A stretch of 64,000 nucleotides of DNA from Dinoroseobacter shibae DFL 12 = DSM 16493. GTDB lineage: Bacteria; Pseudomonadota; Alphaproteobacteria; Rhodobacterales; Rhodobacteraceae. Position numbers and translations under genes: made by a program. Below are positions 8,833-17,882 of this stretch, piece by piece; position 1 is the stretch's first letter, and the number at the start of each line of letters is the position of its first letter. The notes under the pieces were generated by a model, which saw only the letters and a list, made by a program, of their open reading frames with translations, was not told the DNA's origin and ran no database searches. The DNA lies in the NCBI RefSeq assembly GCF_000018145.1, contig NC_009952.1, forward strand, positions 2,480,001 through 2,544,000, written 5' to 3'.

Positions 8833-10095
8833 TCACGCGGCGCGCATCATTGCCATCAGACGGGCCTTTTCCCCCTGATCGTCGTCACATGAAATAGCTT
8901 CTGCAAGCGCCTGCAAAGACGCGATATTATGCCCAGAACGGAAGCTGTCCACATGGGGCAGCATCGCCATGATCCCGGCGGCCTTGGGCGCGAACCCGTC
9001 CCACCGCAAGAGCGGGTTGATCCAAACCAGCTTGCGCGAGGACAGATGCAGCCGCGTCATCTGCGCCTCCAGCGCCTCCGGGTCGTCCCGGTCCAGCCCG
9101 TCGGTGATCAGCAGGACCATGGAGTTCGAGTTCAGCACCCGTCGCGACCAGTCATGGTTGAACGTCTTCAGGCACTGCCCGATCCGCGTCCCGCCCTCCC
9201 AGTCCTGCGCCTCGGCCCCGGCGGCCGAGAGCGCCGCGTCCACGTCGCGCTGGTGCAGGTGCCGGGTGATGTTGGTCAGCCGCGTGCCGAAGGTGAACGC
9301 ATGCACCTTGGCCCAGCCCGCGCCCTTGGCGTTGCTCACCGCATGCAGGAAGTGCAGCACGGCGCGCGAATACTGCGACATCGACCCCGAAATATCGCAC
9401 AGACACACCAGGTTCGGCCAGCGCGTGCGCGGCGCCTTGGTCGCAAGCGACTGGATCTCGCCGCCCCTGCGCATGGCGTCGCGCATGGTGCGTTGCCAAT
9501 CGGCCCGGGCGCCGTAGGGGTCGGCCTTGGTCCGGCGCGCGCGGATGGGTTTCACCGGCAGGGTCAGCTTGGCGATCTGGCGCTTGGCCTCGGCCATCTC
9601 GGCATTGGACATCTGCTCGAAATCGAGGGTCTGGAGACGCTCCTGGCTCGACATGGTGCGCGAGGCGTCGATCTCGATCTCGGTGCCCTCGTCCTCCATC
9701 TCCGGCATGTCCGGCAGGTCCCGGTCAACCCCGTCGAGCAGCGCCTCGGCGGCGCGCTTCTCCGCCGCCTTGGCCTTACGCTCCTCCGAGACGCCGCGGA
9801 CCATGGGCGTCAGGAAGGACATCATCTGCTCCATGTAGCGCGGGTCGCGCCAGTAGAGCCGGAAGACCTGGTGGAACACCGCGCGCTGCTCGGGGCGCGA
9901 GACGAAACACGCCTGCAGGGTGAAGTAGAAATCCCGCTGCTCGGTGAAGCCCGCGGCCTGCACTGCCTTGACCGCATCGATCACCCGCCCCGGCCCCACG
10001 GGCAGCCCCGCCGCGCGCAGGGCGCGGGCGAAATAGGTGATGTTGTGACTCAGCTTGGGATCGTCGGGCAGGTCGAGATCGCGGAATTGCGCCAT
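8833..10095 (-). CDS. CoxE-like von Willebrand factor A domain protein
   Basis: A 420-residue protein with an N-terminal region of charged helices (PEQRAVFHQVFRLYWRDPRYM) and a C-terminal vWA domain. The metal-binding MIDAS motif is visible as LCDISGSMSQYSR, followed by TFGTRLTNITRHL and LLITDGLDRDDPE. Proteins of this type work with a MoxR AAA+ ATPase, here encoded 100 bases upstream on the same strand, and in carboxydotrophs (CoxE with CoxD) they help build the metal centre of CO dehydrogenase. XdhC and MoeA-like genes nearby support a maturation role, although this is inference and the target is not in the window. Confidence 0.85.
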   Translation of the reverse strand: MAQFRDLDLPDDPKLSHNITYFARALRAAGLPVGPGRVIDAVKAVQAAGFTEQRDFYFTLQACFVSRPEQRAVFHQVFRLYWRDPRYMEQMMSFLTPMVRGVSEERKAKAAEKRAAEALLDGVDRDLPDMPEMEDEGTEIEIDASRTMSSQERLQTLDFEQMSNAEMAEAKRQIAKLTLPVKPIRARRTKADPYGARADWQRTMRDAMRRGGEIQSLATKAPRTRWPNLVCLCDISGSMSQYSRAVLHFLHAVSNAKGAGWAKVHAFTFGTRLTNITRHLHQRDVDAALSAAGAEAQDWEGGTRIGQCLKTFNHDWSRRVLNSNSMVLLITDGLDRDDPEALEAQMTRLHLSSRKLVWINPLLRWDGFAPKAAGIMAMLPHVDSFRSGHNIASLQALAEAISCDDDQGEKARLMAMMRAA

Positions 10096-10122
10096 GGCAG
10101 ACCCCGGCTCAGACGGAAAGGC

Positions 10123-10180
10123 CGGGGGGCTGTCTGCCCCCCGGACCCCCCGAGGATATTTGCAGACTTGAGAATGAGGC
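10123..10180 (+). repeat. GC-rich Rhodobacteraceae intergenic repeat, copy 1
   Basis: Lies between the CoxE-like and MoxR genes. It consists of a GGGGGGC...GCCCCCC hairpin, a second C-rich run, and then GAGGATATTTGCAGAC and a purine-rich end (GAGAATGAG). The same layout appears in reverse orientation at 36863-36928. I recall elements of this design in many Rhodobacteraceae intergenic regions. It could act as a transcription attenuator within the two-gene unit. Confidence 0.6.
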
Positions 10181-10195
10181 GTTGCGCGGCATCGC

Positions 10196-11107
10196 TCAAG
10201 CCGGTGCCAGTTCGGCGCGGACCTCGTCGAGGATCTGCTTGGCGGCGGAGCCTTCGATCTTCTGGATGTCGTCCTGGTATTTCAGGATGGCGCCCAGCGT
10301 GTCGGCGATGACCTCGGGGCTGAGTTCCATCACGTCGAGCGCCAGCAGGCATTTTGCCCAGTCGATGGTCTCGGCCACGCCCGGTTTCTTGAACAGATCC
10401 TCCGTGCGCAGGCGCTGGACGAAGGCGACGACCTCGCGGCTGAGCGCAGCGGCGGCCTCGGGCGCGCGGGCCTGCAGGATCGCGATCTCCCGGTCGAATG
10501 TCGGATAATCGACCCAGTGATAGAGACAGCGGCGCTTGAGCGCGTCATGCACCTCGCGCGTCCGGTTGGAGGTCAGCACCACCAGCGGCGGCTCGGCGGC
10601 GACGATGGTGCCCAGTTCCGGGATCGTTACCTGGTAATCCGACAGCGCCTCCAGCAGGAAGGCCTCGAACGGCTCGTCCGTCCGGTCGATCTCGTCGATC
10701 AGCAGCACGGGCGCGCCGCCTTCCTGCGGGCGCATCGCCTCCAGCAGGGGCCGCTCGATCAGGTAGTCGTCCGAGAAGAGTTCCGCCTGCAGAGCCTGCC
10801 GGTCCGCACCACCCGAGGCCTCCGCCGTGCGGATCGCCACCATCTGCGCCGGGAAGTTCCACTCATACACAGCCGAGGACGCATCCAGCCCCTCGTAGCA
10901 CTGCAGCCGGATCAACCGCTTGCCCAGGGCCGCGGCCATCGCCTTGGCGATCTCGGTCTTGCCGACCCCCGCCTCGCCTTCGAGAAAGATCGGCCGGCCC
11001 AGGGTCGCGGCCAGGAACACGACCGTCGCAAGGGGGCGTCCGCAGACATAGTTCTGCGCAGAGAGCACCTCTTGCACATGGTCGATGCTGGTAAACGTAT
11101 CGCTCAT
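10196..11107 (-). CDS. MoxR-family AAA+ ATPase (CoxD-like)
   Basis: A 303-residue AAA_5/MoxR ATPase that acts as a metal-centre or complex-assembly chaperone together with a vWA partner. Walker A is [13 protein letters not shown] near residue 42, Walker [21 protein letters not shown] near residue 124, sensor 1 [14 protein letters not shown] near residue 163 and the arginine finger region [11 protein letters not shown] start it at 11107 ([12 protein letters not shown]), where GGAGG lies six bases upstream. The CoxE-like partner follows it. The region between 11107 and 11250 is a divergent promoter region shared with gcdH. Confidence 0.9.
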   Translation of the reverse strand: MSDTFTSIDHVQEVLSAQNYVCGRPLATVVFLAATLGRPIFLEGEAGVGKTEIAKAMAAALGKRLIRLQCYEGLDASSAVYEWNFPAQMVAIRTAEASGGADRQALQAELFSDDYLIERPLLEAMRPQEGGAPVLLIDEIDRTDEPFEAFLLEALSDYQVTIPELGTIVAAEPPLVVLTSNRTREVHDALKRRCLYHWVDYPTFDREIAILQARAPEAAAALSREVVAFVQRLRTEDLFKKPGVAETIDWAKCLLALDVMELSPEVIADTLGAILKYQDDIQKIEGSAAKQILDEVRAELAPA

Positions 11108-11249
11108 CAAATCCTCCGTGCCCCCACCCTGCATGGGGCCGAGGGCGGGTCAAGCCCCACATCAGGCGCAGGTCGCGGCCCCGCAGCGGCGCGATGGACG
11201 CCGCCGGGCCCTGGCGCTATGTTCCACGCGGACCGCGAGGAGAACCGTG

Positions 11250-12470
11250 ATGAACATCGAGACGCCGATTTCCAACAAGGATGCCCCGGACCTGGCAGGG
11301 TTCGACTGGCCCGATCCCCTGCGGCTGGAAGACCAGCTTTCCGAAGAGGAGCGCATGCTGCGCGACGGGGGGGCGGCCTTTGCCGCAGACAAGCTGGCAC
11401 CGCGGGTGATCGACGCCTATCGCGAGGCCACCGTGGCGCCGGAGATCTTCTCGGAAATGGGCGCGGCAGGGCTGCTGGGGATCACCGTGCCCGAGGCCTA
11501 TGGCGGGCTCGGCGGCTCCTATGTGGCCTATGGGCTCGTGGCGCGGGAGATCGAGCGCATCGACAGTGGCTATCGATCGATGATGTCGGTGCAATCCTCG
11601 CTGGTGATGTACCCGATTCACGCCTACGGCACCGAAGAGCAGCGGCAGAAGTACCTGCCCGGCCTCGCCGCGGGCACCCTGATCGGCTGTTTCGGGCTGA
11701 CCGAGCCGGATGCGGGCTCGGACCCCGCGGGCATGAAGACCCGGGCGGAGAAGACGCCGACGGGCTACCGGCTGACGGGGTCCAAGATGTGGATCTCCAA
11801 CAGCCCGATTGCGGATGTCTTCGTGGTCTGGGCCAAGTCCGAGGCCCATGGCGGCAAGATCCGGGGCTTCGTTCTGGACAAGGGCACGCCGGGGCTGAGC
11901 GCGCCCAAGGTGGGGGGCAAGCTGTCCCTGCGCGCCAGCGTGACCGGCGAGATCGTCATGGACGGGGTCGAGGTCGGGGAGGACGCGCTGCTGCCCGGGG
12001 TCGAGGGGCTGAAGGGGCCGTTCGGCTGCCTGAACCGGGCGCGGTATGGCATCGGCTGGGGCGTGATGGGCGCATCGGAGTTCTGCTGGCACGCCGCGCG
12101 GCAATACGGGCTGGACCGGCATCAGTTCAAGCGCCCGCTGGCGCAGACCCAGCTCTTCCAGAAGAAACTGGCGGATATGCAGACCGAGATCGCGCTGGGG
12201 CTGCAGGCGGCGCTGCGGGTCGGACGGCTGATGGATGAGGGGCGTGCGGCGCCGGAGATGATCAGCCTGCTGAAGCGGAACAATTGTGGCAAGGCGCTGG
12301 AGATCGCGCGGGCGGCGCGGGACATGCATGGCGGCAACGGGATCTCCGAGGAGTTCCAGGTCATGCGCCACATGGTGAATCTGGAGACGGTGAATACCTA
12401 TGAAGGCACCCATGACGTGCACGCGCTGATCCTCGGGCGGGCGCAGACCGGGTTGCAGGCGTTTTTCTGA
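11250..12470 (+). CDS. gcdH: Glutaryl-CoA dehydrogenase
   Basis: FAD enzyme of lysine, hydroxylysine and tryptophan degradation that oxidises and decarboxylates glutaryl-CoA to crotonyl-CoA. At 406 residues it matches the family length. Compared with my recollection of the human enzyme it shares long identical blocks: VDSGYRS-like [41 protein letters not shown] and [16 protein letters not shown]. The catalytic Glu is in [16 protein letters not shown]. Start at the ATG at 11250, preceded by GCGAGGAG. No other glutarate genes are adjacent. A palindrome follows 15 bases after the stop. Confidence 0.95.
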   Translation: MNIETPISNKDAPDLAGFDWPDPLRLEDQLSEEERMLRDGGAAFAADKLAPRVIDAYREATVAPEIFSEMGAAGLLGITVPEAYGGLGGSYVAYGLVAREIERIDSGYRSMMSVQSSLVMYPIHAYGTEEQRQKYLPGLAAGTLIGCFGLTEPDAGSDPAGMKTRAEKTPTGYRLTGSKMWISNSPIADVFVVWAKSEAHGGKIRGFVLDKGTPGLSAPKVGGKLSLRASVTGEIVMDGVEVGEDALLPGVEGLKGPFGCLNRARYGIGWGVMGASEFCWHAARQYGLDRHQFKRPLAQTQLFQKKLADMQTEIALGLQAALRVGRLMDEGRAAPEMISLLKRNNCGKALEIARAARDMHGGNGISEEFQVMRHMVNLETVNTYEGTHDVHALILGRAQTGLQAFF

Positions 12471-12484
12471 ACCGTTGAGCCGGG

Positions 12485-12508
12485 CCAAGGATTTTCGAAA
12501 ATCCTTGG
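12485..12508. repeat. Paired TTCGAA-centred palindrome, pair 1 left copy
   Basis: A perfect 24-base palindrome with core AAGGATTTTCGAAAATCCTT flanked by CC and GG, starting 15 bases after the gcdH stop. It can form a strong hairpin but is not followed by a T-run. The same 20-base core recurs 105 bases downstream. The 14 bases GAGCCGGGCCAAGG that lead into it are also found at the left copy of pair 4 (47031-47044). Confidence 0.85.
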
Positions 12509-12589
12509 ACACAGAAGGCTGGCGGCAGCGCCCGGTTGCATTACGCCGGGACCGGGCCGGCGCGTCTGGCGCATAGGTTTGGACGGGGC

Positions 12590-12613
12590 GGAAGGATTTT
12601 CGAAAATCCTTCC
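12590..12613. repeat. Paired TTCGAA-centred palindrome, pair 1 right copy
   Basis: A perfect 24-base palindrome with the same core (AAGGATTTTCGAAAATCCTT) as the left copy at 12485-12508, but flanked by GG and CC. It lies 64 bases before the LysE-type gene. The 81 bases between the two copies are GC-rich and contain no ORF that I would trust. Confidence 0.85.
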
Positions 12614-12677
12614 AGTTCTCCGCGGCGCAGGTCCGCCATTATACTCGCAGTAGCGCAACACCCTCGGAGACCGCCCC

Positions 12678-13325
12678 ATGCCCCTTACCATCATGCCGAT
12701 CGAGACCTGGCTCGCCTTCGTGGCGGCCTCGACGCTTCTGCTCCTGATCCCCGGCCCGACGATCCTTCTGGTGTTGAGCTATGCGCTCAGCCAGGGGCGA
12801 CGGGTCGCTCTGAGCACGGCGGCGGGGGTCGCGCTGGGGGACCTGATTGCCATGAGCGCTTCGCTCGCGGGTCTCGGTGCGCTGGTGCTGGCGTCGGCCA
12901 CCCTGTTCACGGCGCTGAAATGGGTGGGCGCGGTCTATCTGATCTGGCTCGGGATCAAGTTGCTACGCAGTGCAACGGGGGCCGCATTGGCGCCAGGCCA
13001 TGTGCAGGGCGCGGGCAAGGTCAGGCCGCGCGAGACCTTCCTTCATGCCACCACGGTCACGGCGCTCAACCCCAAGAGCATCGCCTTCTTCATCGCGTTC
13101 GTGCCGCAGTTCATCGATGCCAGCGCGGTGCTGCTGCCGCAATTCACCCTTCTGATCCTGACCTTCGTAACGCTCGCGACCCTGAACGCGCTGGCCTATG
13201 CGCTGCTGGCCGATCGGCTGAGAAGAGCCATAAGGCGTCCCCGTGTGCTCGCCTGGATCACCCGCGCGGGTGGCGGAACGCTGATCGGCATGGGTGTGCT
13301 GACGGCCACGGCACAGCGCGCCTGA
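12678..13325 (+). CDS. LysE/RhtB-family amino-acid exporter
   Basis: A 215-residue inner-membrane protein with about six hydrophobic segments. The N-terminal LLLIPGPTILLVLSYALSQG and the following GVALGDLIAMSASLAGLGAL match the LysE/RhtB translocator signature (G-P-x7-G in helix 1 to 2). Members export amino acids such as homoserine, threonine or lysine; the substrate here is open. GGAG precedes the ATG. Preceded by the paired palindromes that separate it from gcdH, it probably has its own promoter. Confidence 0.9.
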   Translation: MPLTIMPIETWLAFVAASTLLLLIPGPTILLVLSYALSQGRRVALSTAAGVALGDLIAMSASLAGLGALVLASATLFTALKWVGAVYLIWLGIKLLRSATGAALAPGHVQGAGKVRPRETFLHATTVTALNPKSIAFFIAFVPQFIDASAVLLPQFTLLILTFVTLATLNALAYALLADRLRRAIRRPRVLAWITRAGGGTLIGMGVLTATAQRA

Positions 13326-13840
13326 CCGGGCCATTTGCCCGACCTGCGGCGCGACATCCCTGGAGGTGCGTGTCCTGCGCGCTTCAAGCCACCAACAGAA
13401 CATGCCCGGGTTGACCCGGCACTGATCCCGCGCATCGCCCTGCCCGGCGACACGCGCTTCAGCTGCGGCGGGACGCGGCCGCCATGCCGGGGCTGCCGCC
13501 CTTAAGATGCGCAGCATTGTCCTGCCACGGTGCGACAGGGCCAAGGTCAGCATCGAGTCGCCCCCAAGGCCGCGCAACTCCTGCGTGCGACGGCGGACGC
13601 AAGAGAAGCCCGCGCATAAGGTTCCATTTTCAGACCCTTACGAGGCTTTCTTTTCACTGCCAGCGCCACGCGCACTGCAGCCAATGCATGACGTAACGAG
13701 ATCGCGATGCTCCTTGAGGTTGATTTATATTCTTTAATATGAATAAATGAATCTATTGGGCGCTTTTGGGGGAAGGTGGGTTCAATGGCTCATGAGGAAA
13801 CTCTCCCGGCCCAATGGGTAGTAACAAGGGAGAAAGTTCT
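13326..13840. other. 515-base intergenic region with promoter-like AT-rich segment
   Basis: No convincing gene was seen on either strand; open frames here have no recognisable composition or ribosome sites. The last 130 bases are strikingly AT-rich. A promoter-like pair, TTGAGG (13714-13719) and TATGAA (13738-13743) 18 bases apart, faces the VPLPA-CTERM gene and is the best candidate for its promoter, though both hexamers are imperfect. Confidence 0.4.
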
Positions 13841-15091
13841 ATGCCCCGAACAGACGATTTGAAGCGCAGGGTCCAGCCTGCGCTTTTGTGCGCCATGACC
13901 GCGCTGGCCCCTGTTGCGGGTCACGCCGCCACGATCGTGCAATGGAATACGGGCAATGTCGCCGTAGATCCCAACGCGGCACCCGGCGTGACCGGCACCA
14001 GCGAAGTCTATGACCGCACCCTGAACCCCGATGGCAGCGTGCCCACAGGAGCGACCACCAGCGGCACCATCACTTTCGCGCCGCCCGAAGCCGGCAGCCC
14101 GGGGATCAAGGTCCAAAGTCAGACCTATGACGACACCGGCTCCAGCGCGCCGCTGGAGTTGTCGGGGTGTCTGATGACCTCCAACCCGAGCGCGGTCTGC
14201 ACCAGTCCGTTCCAGAGCGGCAAGCGCATCAAGCAGAACATCACAGGGTTTGCGCCCGTGGACCTCGTGTTCGACATCGACGCGTCCGACACAGGCAGCA
14301 AGGCCTACCAGGTCTTCGGGCGGCTGATCAACGACTCCGGCGCGGCGCTGGAAGGCGTCACCGTCGAGTTGGGCTTCGGCATCGGCGAAGACTTCGTGGC
14401 CGCCACGACCGACCAGCTGGTGTTTTCGACCGAGTTCACGGCCCAACCCAACAACAGTGGGAAATCGTCGACCTCCCAGATGCCCTTCGGCCTGTTCGGG
14501 GATGCCGGCGACAATGACAACTTCCTGATCGACGGGTTCTTCTCGGACGAACGCACCGGTTTCGACCTTGTCCAGACCGACCACATGATCACCACAGCGG
14601 GTTATTACGGCGCGTATGAAGACATCTTCGGCGACTGGAACACCAAGACCGATGTCGCCCAGGGGCTGTTCTGGGACTTCGACGACGATGCGGAAACCGA
14701 CAACCTGCTCATGGCATGGCAGATCGGCGACGATCTGTGGGAGCTGCGCCGCACGGTTGGCGAAACCTGCGATCCGGACGATTCGCTGAACTGCACCTTC
14801 GGACAAACGCTGGATACCTTCGAGACCGGCACCTTCGACCAGATCGTCGAGGCCCTGTCGAACCCGGACGATCCGTGGATCGACATCTTCGAGGAGGGGG
14901 AGATCGAGGATCTCGCGAACCTCAACCTCAACTACGCGATCGAGCTTGGAGACCTGACGGGCCAGTCGTCTTTTACCATCCGAACCACTGCGATCCCCGC
15001 GCCGTCGATTGTCCCGCTGCCGGCGGGGGCTCCGCTGCTGCTGGGGGCTTTGGGCCTGCTTGGCTGGGTGCGTCGGCGCAAGACCGCCTGA
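13841..15091 (+). CDS. Exported VPLPA-CTERM sorting-domain protein
   Basis: A 416-residue secreted protein. The N-terminus has a signal peptide with a hydrophobic core ending ALAPVAGHAA, so the mature chain begins near ATIVQW. The body is acidic and rich in Asp, Thr and Gly, as in secreted beta-rich proteins. The C-terminus is a textbook sorting tail: VPLPAGAPLLL, a short hydrophobic helix and WVRRRKTA, which is cut and processed by an exosortase-type enzyme in Roseobacter-group bacteria. The AAGGGAGA ribosome site 8 bases before 13841 decides the start. I suspect it belongs to one of the choice-of-anchor families, but cannot assign which. No exosortase gene is in the window. Confidence 0.85.
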   Translation: MPRTDDLKRRVQPALLCAMTALAPVAGHAATIVQWNTGNVAVDPNAAPGVTGTSEVYDRTLNPDGSVPTGATTSGTITFAPPEAGSPGIKVQSQTYDDTGSSAPLELSGCLMTSNPSAVCTSPFQSGKRIKQNITGFAPVDLVFDIDASDTGSKAYQVFGRLINDSGAALEGVTVELGFGIGEDFVAATTDQLVFSTEFTAQPNNSGKSSTSQMPFGLFGDAGDNDNFLIDGFFSDERTGFDLVQTDHMITTAGYYGAYEDIFGDWNTKTDVAQGLFWDFDDDAETDNLLMAWQIGDDLWELRRTVGETCDPDDSLNCTFGQTLDTFETGTFDQIVEALSNPDDPWIDIFEEGEIEDLANLNLNYAIELGDLTGQSSFTIRTTAIPAPSIVPLPAGAPLLLGALGLLGWVRRRKTA

Positions 15092-15117
15092 GCGGCAGTC
15101 GGTGAAAAACCTCGATC

Positions 15118-15145
15118 CCGGGCGTTCCTGCGCCCGGTTTTCTTG
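15118..15145 (+). terminator. Rho-independent terminator after the VPLPA-CTERM gene
   Basis: Perfect 7-bp stem CCGGGCG/CGCCCGG with a 6-base loop (TTCCTG), followed directly by TTTTCTTG. It lies 27 bases after the stop codon, in the right orientation for the plus-strand gene. Confidence 0.85.
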
Positions 15146-15216
15146 TTTATGGCGCGCTGTGATCCAGGCCTTGGGTGCCTGGCCAATCCGGCACGGCGGT
15201 CTCTCGAGGGACCCTT

Positions 15217-15825
15217 TCAGAGCCCGCCCTCACGTTCCAGAAACGCAACAATCTGGGCAACCCCCTGTCCCGATTTCAGGGCCGCCATCACGAAAGGACG
15301 CGCGCCGCGCGCCGTGCGGGCATCGGACTCCAGGAGTGCGAGATCCACATCCACATGGGGCGCCAGATCGGTCTTGTTGATCACCAGCAGGTCGGACCGG
15401 GCCAGCCCCGGCCCCTTCTTGCGCGGGATGTCCTGGCCCGCCGCCGTGTCGATCACGTAGATCGTCAGGTCCGCGAGTTCCGGGCTGAAGGTTGCGGCGA
15501 GGTTGTCGCCTCCGCTCTCGATCAGGATCACGTCGAGATCCGCGAAACTCGCCCGCAGGTCGGCCACGGCGGCGAGATTGATCGAGGCATCCTCCCGGAT
15601 CGCCGTGTGCGGACAGCCCCCGGTTTCCACCCCGCGGATCCGCTCCAGCGGCAGGGCCTGCGCGCGCATCAAGTACTCGGCATCCTCCGAGGTGTAGATG
15701 TCGTTGGTGATCACCGCCACGGAGTAGTCGTCGCGCAACGCAGCACAGAGCCTTTCGGTCAGTGTCGTCTTGCCCGCACCGACCGGTCCGCCGATCCCAA
15801 TGCGCAGGGGGCCATGCTCAGACAT
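15217..15825 (-). CDS. ureG: Urease accessory GTPase UreG
   Basis: SIMIBI-class GTPase of 202 residues that drives nickel delivery to urease. The P-loop is [17 protein letters not shown] near residue 10; the metal-binding Cys-Pro-His motif is in [15 protein letters not shown] near residue 65; [15 protein letters not shown] follows, and VINKTDLA supplies the guanine-specific NKxD motif. I start it at 15825 ([10 protein letters not shown]); it then overlaps the preceding gene by 8 bases. It is the last gene of the minus-strand urease cluster. Confidence 0.95.
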   Translation of the reverse strand: MSEHGPLRIGIGGPVGAGKTTLTERLCAALRDDYSVAVITNDIYTSEDAEYLMRAQALPLERIRGVETGGCPHTAIREDASINLAAVADLRASFADLDVILIESGGDNLAATFSPELADLTIYVIDTAAGQDIPRKKGPGLARSDLLVINKTDLAPHVDVDLALLESDARTARGARPFVMAALKSGQGVAQIVAFLEREGGL

Positions 15826-16201
15826 CCTCGGCACCTTCTTCGTCGAAAACTTCAAGTGCAGCATTCAACGCATTGATCGCGGATGGAAAACCGCCATAGA
15901 GCGACATCTGCCAGATGACCTCACCGATCTCCTGACGGGTCAGGCCCGCCTTGCGTCCGGCGGCGATGTTGACCTTGAGCTGCGGCCGCGTCTGACCACC
16001 CAACGCAGCGAGTGCCGCGATGGTCGCGAGGTAGCGGTCCCGCAGCGAAAGACCGGGGCGGGCATATTGACGGCCATAGGCGAAATCCACGATCCCCTCG
16101 GCGAGGCCGGGCACAAGGTGGCCATAGCGCGCCTCCAGCGCGGCCTCCATCCCGGGGTTGAGCGCCTCGGAGAGAGCGCGTCCGGTCTCGGTCGTCGTCA
16201 T
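15818..16201 (-). CDS. Carboxymuconolactone decarboxylase-like (AhpD-fold) protein
   Basis: A 127-residue all-helical protein of the carboxymuconolactone decarboxylase family. The segment [19 protein letters not shown], then [20 protein letters not shown] and [17 protein letters not shown], is the family pattern. There is no CxxC pair, so it is not an AhpD-type peroxidase reductase. It starts within ureF's stop (ATGA overlap) and overlaps the ureG start by 8 bases, so it is translationally locked into the urease operon. Its role there is unknown; this family is not a standard urease factor. Confidence 0.85.
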   Translation of the reverse strand: MTTTETGRALSEALNPGMEAALEARYGHLVPGLAEGIVDFAYGRQYARPGLSLRDRYLATIAALAALGGQTRPQLKVNIAAGRKAGLTRQEIGEVIWQMSLYGGFPSAINALNAALEVFDEEGAEDV

Positions 16202-16839
16202 GTGCGGAAGATCCTGACCTCTTGGGTTTCATGGGCCATCGCCGCGAGCTCGGCACGGACTGCACCGGTGCCGATCTCCGACAGCGGGCGCGTGGCGAGG
16301 CAACGGGCTTGGGTGGAAATGGTCGGATGCAAGCTCTGGCTGACCTGCTGGCCCTCGGTCTGGCCGAGCGGGATGAGCCGCACCGCCCCGGAGATGAGAT
16401 TGCCGAGAAAGGCCTGCAGGTAAAGGGCGACGACTTCGCCGACAGGCAGGCCAAGCGCCCGCGCCCGGGCGCCCACGGCCACCGGATAGGGCATGGGCCG
16501 CAGCGCCGTGTCGCAGAGCGCGTTCGTGGTGCTCACGAAGGCCGCACCCTGATCTCGGGTCTCGGACCAGCGCTCGGCGGAGCCTGCGAGCGCCTCGGCC
16601 GCCTCGCAGAGAGGCTCCAGCGGGTCACCCGCGGCGGCCCGCGCCACCAGCACACCATCGGCCTGACACGCGCCGGACGTGAGCAGTGCCTGGAGCCATG
16701 CCAGAAGGTCCTCGGCATCCGCGATGTCGCCGGTCGAAATGGCCTGTTCGAGCCCGTGGGAATAGGCGTAGCCCGACACCGGGAAACTCGGTGACAGCCA
16801 TTGCGACAGACGCAGCCGGGCCGCGATCATGTCAGTCAT
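16198..16839 (-). CDS. ureF: Urease accessory protein UreF
   Basis: A 213-residue all-helical protein that joins UreD and UreG in the nickel-loading complex. Family features are [20 protein letters not shown] near residue 14, [20 protein letters not shown] near residue 155 and the C-terminal [17 protein letters not shown] start it at 16839 ([11 protein letters not shown]), which overlaps ureE by 8 bases; the frame remains open upstream, but inside ureE. Its stop overlaps the following gene by four bases. Confidence 0.93.
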   Translation of the reverse strand: MTDMIAARLRLSQWLSPSFPVSGYAYSHGLEQAISTGDIADAEDLLAWLQALLTSGACQADGVLVARAAAGDPLEPLCEAAEALAGSAERWSETRDQGAAFVSTTNALCDTALRPMPYPVAVGARARALGLPVGEVVALYLQAFLGNLISGAVRLIPLGQTEGQQVSQSLHPTISTQARCLATRPLSEIGTGAVRAELAAMAHETQEVRIFRT

Positions 16840-17314
16840 CGGACGCCCCATGGGCATGGTCATGCCCGTGCCCGTGTCCGTGCTCATGCCCCATGGTGCG
16901 ACCGTGGCCATAGGCCCCGCCCTCCGGGGTGAATGGCGCGGTCACCTGCGCGACCTCGGCACCAAGCTGCCGCAGCATGTCGGCGAGCACATGGTCGTGA
17001 CGGATATAGAGGGCATCCGGCGTGATCTGGCAAGGCGTGTGCCGGTTGCCGATATGCCAGGCCAGCCGGGTCAGATCCCCCTTTACCGCCAGCAGCGCTT
17101 CGGGGGCCGCCCTCACGGCGATGCGGGTCCCGTCGGGCAAGTCGATCCCATGCTCCGGGCCCAGGCTGACCACCTCGGGCAGATCCAGCAGGAAGGCGCG
17201 CCCGCCATCGGACACAAGGCGCTTGCGGCGCAGAAAGCGCGCTTCGTAATCGAGGCTCAGCGTGTCCGTCGCCCCGTGGGCTTTGCCAAGGCGGGTGATG
17301 CGCGGCAGGCTCAT
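16832..17314 (-). CDS. ureE: Urease nickel metallochaperone UreE
   Basis: A 160-residue nickel carrier. The N-terminal peptide-binding domain ends near residue 85 and the second domain contains WHIGNRHTPCQI with the conserved metal His. The C-terminus is a His-rich tail (GHEHGHGHGHDHAHG) that would bind several extra Ni ions. It overlaps ureF by 8 bases. In the direction of transcription it follows the three small DUF1127-like genes, not ureC directly. Confidence 0.93.
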   Translation of the reverse strand: MSLPRITRLGKAHGATDTLSLDYEARFLRRKRLVSDGGRAFLLDLPEVVSLGPEHGIDLPDGTRIAVRAAPEALLAVKGDLTRLAWHIGNRHTPCQITPDALYIRHDHVLADMLRQLGAEVAQVTAPFTPEGGAYGHGRTMGHEHGHGHGHDHAHGASDD

Positions 17315-17336
17315 GTCGCCCCCGCCTGCAGGGCGA

Positions 17337-17600
17337 TCACTGCCGCGTTGCGGTGCGCTTCTGGTGCAGGTGGCGCCGAAGGACCGAGCGGGTCAGCCCC
17401 ATTCTTTGCAGTTCCGCATCGGACAGGGCATTGAGCCGATCGAACTCGGTCGAGGGTGGTGGCATCGCCCGGGGGTTGCGCAACACCTCGCGCAGACGGG
17501 CAAGCAGTCCGGAAGAGCCTGGCCTGAGGCAAAGCGGCATGGTCATGAAGTGGTCTGAACCTGATTGTCGTTCGGCCCGTTCGTTCGCACATTGCGACAT
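17337..17600 (-). CDS. Small DUF1127-like protein 1
   Basis: An 87-residue basic protein. The C-terminal part, FDRLNALSDAELQRMGLTRS with a following basic helix, matches the pattern of DUF1127 proteins (D/E-L-x-D-I-G-L-T-R). Some DUF1127 proteins act in RNA turnover or in phosphate and carbon adaptation, so an RNA-linked role is possible, but that is inference. Start at 17600 is backed by GAGG eight bases upstream; a later ATG at 17546 is an alternative without such a site. It ends 22 bases before ureE. Confidence 0.65.
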   Translation of the reverse strand: MSQCANERAERQSGSDHFMTMPLCLRPGSSGLLARLREVLRNPRAMPPPSTEFDRLNALSDAELQRMGLTRSVLRRHLHQKRTATRQ

Positions 17601-17675
17601 ACGAAGAGCCTCTGGGATGCACAGCCGAAGGACAGTCCGGCCGTGAGTTTGGGGACGGAGTGCCGTACGGTGCTC

Positions 17676-17882
17676 TCAGACCCGCTGAGCGATATCCCGC
17701 AGCAGGGTCTCGCGCGTTGTCTGCATGGCGTCGATCTCTGCGTCCGTCAAAGCCATCACATGCTCGATTTCCGCGCGCATCTCGTGCGCATGGGCAACCC
17801 GCGCGGGCACATAAAGGACGGCGTCGAAAATGGACGATGCGATTTCGGCAATCGCGGGACGGTCGAGCGTGAGGGTCGCCAT
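17676..17882 (-). CDS. Small DUF1127-like protein 2
   Basis: A 68-residue protein starting MATLTLDRPAIAEIASSIF. The C-terminus, ALTDAEIDAMQTTRETLLRD, resembles the end of DUF1127 proteins but less well than its neighbours. A GGAGA ribosome site lies seven bases before the ATG. It sits between two other small genes of similar design, all on the urease strand. Function unknown. Confidence 0.6.
   Translation of the reverse strand: MATLTLDRPAIAEIASSIFDAVLYVPARVAHAHEMRAEIEHVMALTDAEIDAMQTTRETLLRDIAQRV

Noticed and set aside
13484-13737. Small plus-strand ORFs upstream of the VPLPA-CTERM gene
   Set aside because: No ribosome site, odd composition and overlap with each other in different frames.
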